Origin: Inquilinus sp052113205
GTDB lineage: Bacteria; Pseudomonadota; Alphaproteobacteria; DSM-16000; Inquilinaceae
Length of the DNA: 64,000 nt
Direction: 5' to 3'
Assembly (NCBI RefSeq): GCF_052113205.1
Contig: NZ_JBFRCU010000002.1
Span: forward strand, 62,001 to 126,000
Shown: positions 60,897 through 64,000 of the stretch, piece by piece
How positions within the stretch are numbered: the stretch's first letter is position 1
Layout: each line of letters begins with the position of its first letter
Notes under the pieces: generated by a model
What the model was told of the DNA's origin: nothing
Database searches by the model: none
What the model saw: the letters and a program-made list of their open reading frames with translations, nothing else
Position numbers and translations under genes: made by a program

Positions 60897-63800
60897 CGAG
60901 CAGCCCCTCGAATTCTGCGGCACTCAGCGAAACATGCGCCGCGAGGCCAGCCGGACTGCGGGACGCCGGCGGTTCGGGTGCCGGCGCGGCTGCAGCGAGC
61001 CGCGCGGACACGGTCGCCACGGTCGGGCCCTCGAGGAACTCCCGCATCTCGATCCGGTGTCCGGCCTGGCGCAGCCGGCCGACGACCTGGATCGCCTTGA
61101 TCGAATCCCCGCCGAGCTCGAAGAAGCGGTCGTGCCGCCCGAAGCCGTTGCGGCCCAGCACATCGCGCCAGGTCTGGGCCACCAGCGCCTCCAGCGGGCC
61201 GTCGGCCACATCGCCATCATCCGCCGCGCCCGCGGTGGGCGGCGGCAGGGCGGCATGATCGAGCTTCCCGTTCGGCAGCAGCGGCAAGGCGTCCAGCATC
61301 ACCCAATGGGCCGGCACCATGTAGTCGGGCAGGCTGCGGACGAGGCTGTCGCGAAGGGTCGCAACCGACGCCTGCCCCTCCGGCACCACATAGGCCACCA
61401 GATCGGGGCCGGTGCCGTTGCGGTACAGGCTGACCACCGCATGGGCGACCTGCGGGTGACGTTCGATGGCCCGCTCGATCTCGCCCAGCTCGACCCGGTG
61501 GCCGCGCAGCTTGACCTGGCCGTCCTTGCGGCCGAGGTAGAGGATGTCGCCCGTCGCCGTCACCACGCCCTGGTCGCCGCTGCGATACAGCCGCTGGCCC
61601 GCAGCGAAAGGATGGGCGACCAGTGCGGCTTCGGTGAGGGCCGGCCGTCCGAGATATCCCCGCGTCAGCCCGAGGCCGCCGATATGGATCTCGCCCGGCA
61701 CCCCGATCGGGGCGAGATTGCCGTGCGGATCCAGCACCAGGGCCTGGGTGTTCGCGATCGCGCGCCCGATCGGGATCGGCCGGTCGCGGTCGAGCACGGG
61801 ATCGACGCGGTGCCAGGTGGCACAGACTGTGGTCTCGGTCGGGCCATAGGCGTTGACATAGGCAAGCCGGCCGGCCAGCCGCAACGCCTGGTCGGGCCTG
61901 GGCGGCTCACCGGCGGTGATCAGCAATTCCAGCGGATCGAGCGCGGCGTCGTCGAGCTCGGCGAGATAGGTCGGCGGCAGGGTCGCGACGCTCACCTGGT
62001 GACGGCGGAGATAGTCGGCGAAGGTGAGCGGATCGCGGATCCGGTCCGGGCCGGCGATCACCAGCGTGGCGCCGTTCAGCAGCGCCATCAGCATTTCCCA
62101 GACCGAGGCATCGAACGAGGACGGGGCGAATTGCAGCACCCGATGCCGGGGCTCGATGCCCAGGCCCAGATGCTGGGCGGCCGCCAGATTGACCGCGCCG
62201 CGATGCTCCAGCAGCACACCCTTGGGCTGGCCGGTCGAGCCGGAGGTGTAGATCAGATAGGCCGGATCGCCGGCACTTGGCGCCGCGCGCGGCGCCCGGG
62301 CGACCGCCACCGAGCCCAGGCGGCCGATGTCGAGCGTGCTGTGCTCCCCGTCCGCCACCAGGGCGGCATGCGGCGCCTCGGTCACCACCACCTTGGCCGC
62401 GGCATCGCCCAGCATGTAGCGCAGCCGCTCCTCGGGGTAGGTCGGATCGAGCGGCAGATAGACCGCCCCGCATTTGAGGATGCCGAGAAAGGCCACCACC
62501 AGACGCTCGGAACGATCGAGCAGCGCCGCCACGATGTCGCCGGGGCGCACGCCGTGCTCCTTGACCAGGGCCCGCGCCAGCGCGTTGGCGCGGCCCTCCA
62601 GCTCGGCATAGGTGAGGCCGACATCCTCATGGATCACCGCCAGGCTGGCGGGCTGGGCCGCGGCCACCGCCGCGAAGGCGGCGGGCACGGTCGTGTCCGG
62701 CGGTGTCGTGGTGGCCGTGTCGGGCCCGAGCAGCAGGCGCCGCTCCTCCTCGCCCAAGAGGTCGAGCGCCGTCACCGGCCGCGCCGGATCGGCGACCGCG
62801 GCCGCCAGCAGGTGCTGGAAGTGACCGGCCAGCCGCTCGATGCGGTCCCGGTCGAACAGATCGGTGGAATATTCGAGGTTGAGGACGACGCCCGCCGTGG
62901 TCTCGACGAACTCGAAGACCAGCGGGAATTTCGCGACCTTGCCGTCATCGGCGAAGAGAGAGATCTCGATGCCGTCCAGGGCGAAGCTGCGCTGCAGCCT
63001 GTCCTGGAAGACCACCATGACATCGAACAGAGGCGGCCGGCGGCTGTCGCGCGGCAGGTCGAGCTCGTCGACCAGCAGATCGAACGGATGGCTGCGGTGG
63101 TCGAGCGCCCCGGTCAGGCTGTCCCTGGCCTTCGCAAAGAGCGCCTCGAAGGTCTCGGCCTCGGCGAGCGCCACACGCAGGGCCAGGGTATTGACGTAGA
63201 AGCCGACCTGGGCCTCGAGATCGGGATCGTCGCGGCAGGCCACCGGGGTCCCGACCACGAGGTCGCGCTGGCCGGTGTAGCGATGCAGCACAGCCAGCAC
63301 GGCAGTGAGGAGTCCGGTGAACAGCGTGCTGCGGCCGGCCTGGGCGAATTCGCGCAGCCGCCCCAGCACGGCCGAATTCAGCGCGATGCTGACCCGATCG
63401 CCATCGAAGCTCGGCAGGCCCGGCGGCGAGCGGTCGCTGGGCAGCTCGGCCCGCTCGGGCAGGTCTCCGAGCTGGCGATGCCACCAGCTCCGGACGGCCG
63501 CGGCGGTAGGTGTGCGCGGGGCCGCGGCCTCCTGGGCGGCATAGTCCTTGTAGTGGATCCGCAACGGCGGCAGCGTCTCGCCGCGGACCAGCCGCAGCAG
63601 CTCCTCCACCATCACGGTGACCGACCAGGCATCGCTGACGATGTGGTGGACATTGACCAGCAAGACATGCCGCGAGGGCCCGAGCGCGAGCAGGCTGGCC
63701 GTCAGCAACGAGCCGCGGGCGAGGTCGAAGCGGTGCGCGGCATGGCGAGCGGCGAGCCCGCGTGCGGCCGCCTCCGGGTCGGATTCATGGGAGAGGTCGA

Positions 63801-64000
63801 CGCACTCCACCCGGAAGTTGGGCTCGGCCAGGATCGTCTGGTACGGCTCGCCGTCGACCTCGACGAAGACGGTCCGCAGCGCCTCGTGCCGCGCCACCAG
63901 CGCCTCGAAGGCGCTCGTCAGCGCCGCGGCATCCAGCGGCCCGTCCAGCAGATAAGCTGCCGGCAGGGTGTAGGCGGCCGGGTTGCCACCGAACTGGTCC
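60886..64000 (-). CDS. Non-ribosomal peptide synthetase module C-A-PCP (Phe-like code), 5' end off window
   Basis: The visible part, about 1037 codons, begins inside the C domain (FGGNPAAYTLPAAYLL at the window edge), with HHIVSD as its active site (LCL-type). The A domain has IYTSGSTGQPKG, YGPTETTVC and NGKLDH; my reading of the specificity positions is D-A-W-T-I-A-A-V-C-K, essentially the gramicidin synthetase Phe code. The PCP has FFELGGDSIKAIQ. There is no epimerase. The C-terminal tail (SLSAAEFEGLLGGE) resembles a docking segment. An LCL domain implies an upstream L-residue donor beyond base 64000, so at least one more module or loader exists. The stop overlaps the start of the downstream NRPS gene. 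Confidence 0.92.
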   Translation of the reverse strand, partial: DQFGGNPAAYTLPAAYLLDGPLDAAALTSAFEALVARHEALRTVFVEVDGEPYQTILAEPNFRVECVDLSHESDPEAAARGLAARHAAHRFDLARGSLLTASLLALGPSRHVLLVNVHHIVSDAWSVTVMVEELLRLVRGETLPPLRIHYKDYAAQEAAAPRTPTAAAVRSWWHRQLGDLPERAELPSDRSPPGLPSFDGDRVSIALNSAVLGRLREFAQAGRSTLFTGLLTAVLAVLHRYTGQRDLVVGTPVACRDDPDLEAQVGFYVNTLALRVALAEAETFEALFAKARDSLTGALDHRSHPFDLLVDELDLPRDSRRPPLFDVMVVFQDRLQRSFALDGIEISLFADDGKVAKFPLVFEFVETTAGVVLNLEYSTDLFDRDRIERLAGHFQHLLAAAVADPARPVTALDLLGEEERRLLLGPDTATTTPPDTTVPAAFAAVAAAQPASLAVIHEDVGLTYAELEGRANALARALVKEHGVRPGDIVAALLDRSERLVVAFLGILKCGAVYLPLDPTYPEERLRYMLGDAAAKVVVTEAPHAALVADGEHSTLDIGRLGSVAVARAPRAAPSAGDPAYLIYTSGSTGQPKGVLLEHRGAVNLAAAQHLGLGIEPRHRVLQFAPSSFDASVWEMLMALLNGATLVIAGPDRIRDPLTFADYLRRHQVSVATLPPTYLAELDDAALDPLELLITAGEPPRPDQALRLAGRLAYVNAYGPTETTVCATWHRVDPVLDRDRPIPIGRAIANTQALVLDPHGNLAPIGVPGEIHIGGLGLTRGYLGRPALTEAALVAHPFAAGQRLYRSGDQGVVTATGDILYLGRKDGQVKLRGHRVELGEIERAIERHPQVAHAVVSLYRNGTGPDLVAYVVPEGQASVATLRDSLVRSLPDYMVPAHWVMLDALPLLPNGKLDHAALPPPTAGAADDGDVADGPLEALVAQTWRDVLGRNGFGRHDRFFELGGDSIKAIQVVGRLRQAGHRIEMREFLEGPTVATVSARLAAAAPAPEPPASRSPAGLAAHVSLSAAEFEGLLGGE

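Overview
The window is G+C-rich, densely packed DNA with alphaproteobacterial character. The features that point this way are MocD/MocE/MocF-type rhizopine genes, several LacI-regulated sugar or cyclitol ABC importers, and hairpin repeats of the CGTCATTGCGAG...GAAGCAATCC type. A rhizosphere or soil member of the Rhodospirillales (Inquilinus- or Azospirillum-like) fits, but that is inference. Six single ambiguous bases (701, 22878, 26281, 44862, 55173, 59297) suggest a draft assembly.

Layout. (1) 1-4662: amino-sugar locus with a partial NagB-like isomerase, an AGE-family epimerase, an SSS symporter and a divergent LacI regulator with two tandem palindromic operators. (2) 4750-10997: a di-iron fatty-acid-hydroxylase-family protein, a small IS630-like helix-turn-helix protein, a sugar/cyclitol ABC importer (ATPase, permease, separately transcribed binding protein), a MocE-like Rieske ferredoxin, a LacI regulator with two matching operators, and a 62-aa protein. 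(3) 11163-18044: a roughly 2000-aa Ser/Thr-kinase/AAA/GAF/histidine-kinase/receiver/HPt hybrid, convergent with an OmpR-type response regulator. (4) 18297-25468: a compact biosynthetic operon of two flavin amine oxidases, a ThDP enzyme and a KASIII-like protein lacking the usual cysteine, followed by an unknown protein. (5) 25660-37773: a probable rhizopine/inositol locus with a MocB-like binding protein, ABC importer, two TIM-barrel isomerases, two LacI regulators, and mocD-mocE-mocF. It is split by a decayed IS4-family element. (6) 37897-40606: an oligopeptide-type binding protein and a beta-lactamase-fold hydrolase. (7) 40624-64000: a hybrid NRPS-PKS cluster running off the right edge.

How the parts work together. 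In the NRPS-PKS cluster the visible assembly line, in transcription order, is C-A(Phe-like code)-PCP // C-A(Tyr-like code)-PCP-E // KS-ACP without AT // KS-AT(malonyl-type)-DH-ER-KR-ACP. No thioesterase is visible. Accompanying genes are a glutamine-dependent asparagine-synthetase homologue, a periplasmic S12-type hydrolase with a C-terminal Fn3-like domain, and a divergent SyrD-type exporter overlapping a prohibitin-family (SPFH) gene. In region 4, the two oxidases could supply 2-oxo acids to the ThDP enzyme for acyloin-type coupling, followed by the KASIII-like protein. That logic resembles xenocyloin-type pathways. In region 5 the binding protein and importer bring in a cyclitol, MocD/E/F would oxidatively demethylate it, and the TIM-barrel enzymes would process the product.

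Two themes run through the window. Three LacI regulators with a TV(D/E)RV recognition helix sit beside palindromes of the form TGAT...ATCA, whereas the classical STVSR regulator sits beside GCAACCGGTTGC. Nearly every convergent gene junction holds a palindromic repeat: two copies of a 141-144-bp family, two copies of a shorter hairpin repeat, an IS-interrupted palindrome, and a terminator-like hairpin.
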